This document shows positions 63,970 to 64,000 of a stretch of 64,000 nt of DNA, piece after piece. Location of the stretch: the NCBI RefSeq assembly GCF_016820445.1, contig NZ_JADHDT010000003.1, positions 186,001 through 250,000 on the forward strand, written 5' to 3'. The number at the start of each line of letters is the position of its first letter. Position 1 is the first letter of the stretch. The stretch is from Sphingomonas beigongshangi (GTDB lineage Bacteria; Pseudomonadota; Alphaproteobacteria; Sphingomonadales; Sphingomonadaceae). The position numbers were made by a program, and so were the translations under genes. Below the pieces are notes generated by a model that did not search any database, had not been told where the DNA came from, and worked only from the letters and a program-made list of their open reading frames with translations.

Positions 63970-64000
63970 GCGTGTCGGTGTCCTGGAAACAGAAACGGCG

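Overview
The window is GC-rich chromosomal DNA from an alphaproteobacterium, most likely a sphingomonad (Sphingomonas or a close relative). This rests on recalled family knowledge, not a search: Caulobacter-like xylX and xylB, a bacteriophytochrome with its own heme oxygenase, many surface glycosidases, and the protein styles of the housekeeping genes. I saw no insertion sequence, integrase, phage gene or CRISPR array. Nearly every gene has long open mirror frames on the opposite strand, which are GC artefacts.

Layout. 1-2.7 kb: end of cysS, an overlapping 2-hydroxyacid dehydrogenase and a divergent M48 protease. 3-12 kb: rpoB and rpoC behind their own promoter and a leader attenuator, with an atypical low-GC gene wedged between them. 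12-16.4 kb: membrane proteins, a DUF2975/HTH/membrane triad, and sdaA behind a tandem glycine riboswitch. 16.4-22.8 kb: a phosphoesterase and a red-light module (bacteriophytochrome kinase, diguanylate cyclase, winged-helix regulator, heme oxygenase). 23-25 kb: phosphate uptake (DUF47 plus Pit) and a MAPEG protein. 25-30.7 kb: an outer-membrane porin, an SDR, msrB, a Weimberg-pathway pair (xylX-xylB) and a DUF4349 lipoprotein. 30.8-38 kb: a GH29 fucosidase, purC-purS-purQ, a YhhQ transporter, tRNA-Arg(TCT), rlmJ and a class V aminotransferase. 38-44.7 kb: an esterase, a LOV histidine kinase next to the UV endonuclease uvsE, and an M13 protease. 44.9-52.5 kb: a probable mannan-degradation locus (GH5, a frameshifted GH26, GH3, a cupin-like protein, a CE2-type esterase). 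52.8-54.8 kb: guaA and a small lipoprotein. 54.9-64 kb: rplQ, rpoA, rpsK, rpsM, then a 4.3-kb block with a two-component system, then adk and secY.

The most unusual signals concern core expression genes. A foreign-looking 159-codon gene is translationally coupled into rpoBC. The rpoB leader contains a terminator-like hairpin. The rpsM-rpsK-rpoA-rplQ unit is detached from secY-adk, has its own promoter, and carries a canonical intrinsic terminator just after rpsM plus a long structured rpoA-rplQ spacer. Other leads are the glycine riboswitch on serine deaminase, two photoreceptor kinases of different colour within 22 kb, and a dispersed palindromic intergenic repeat.
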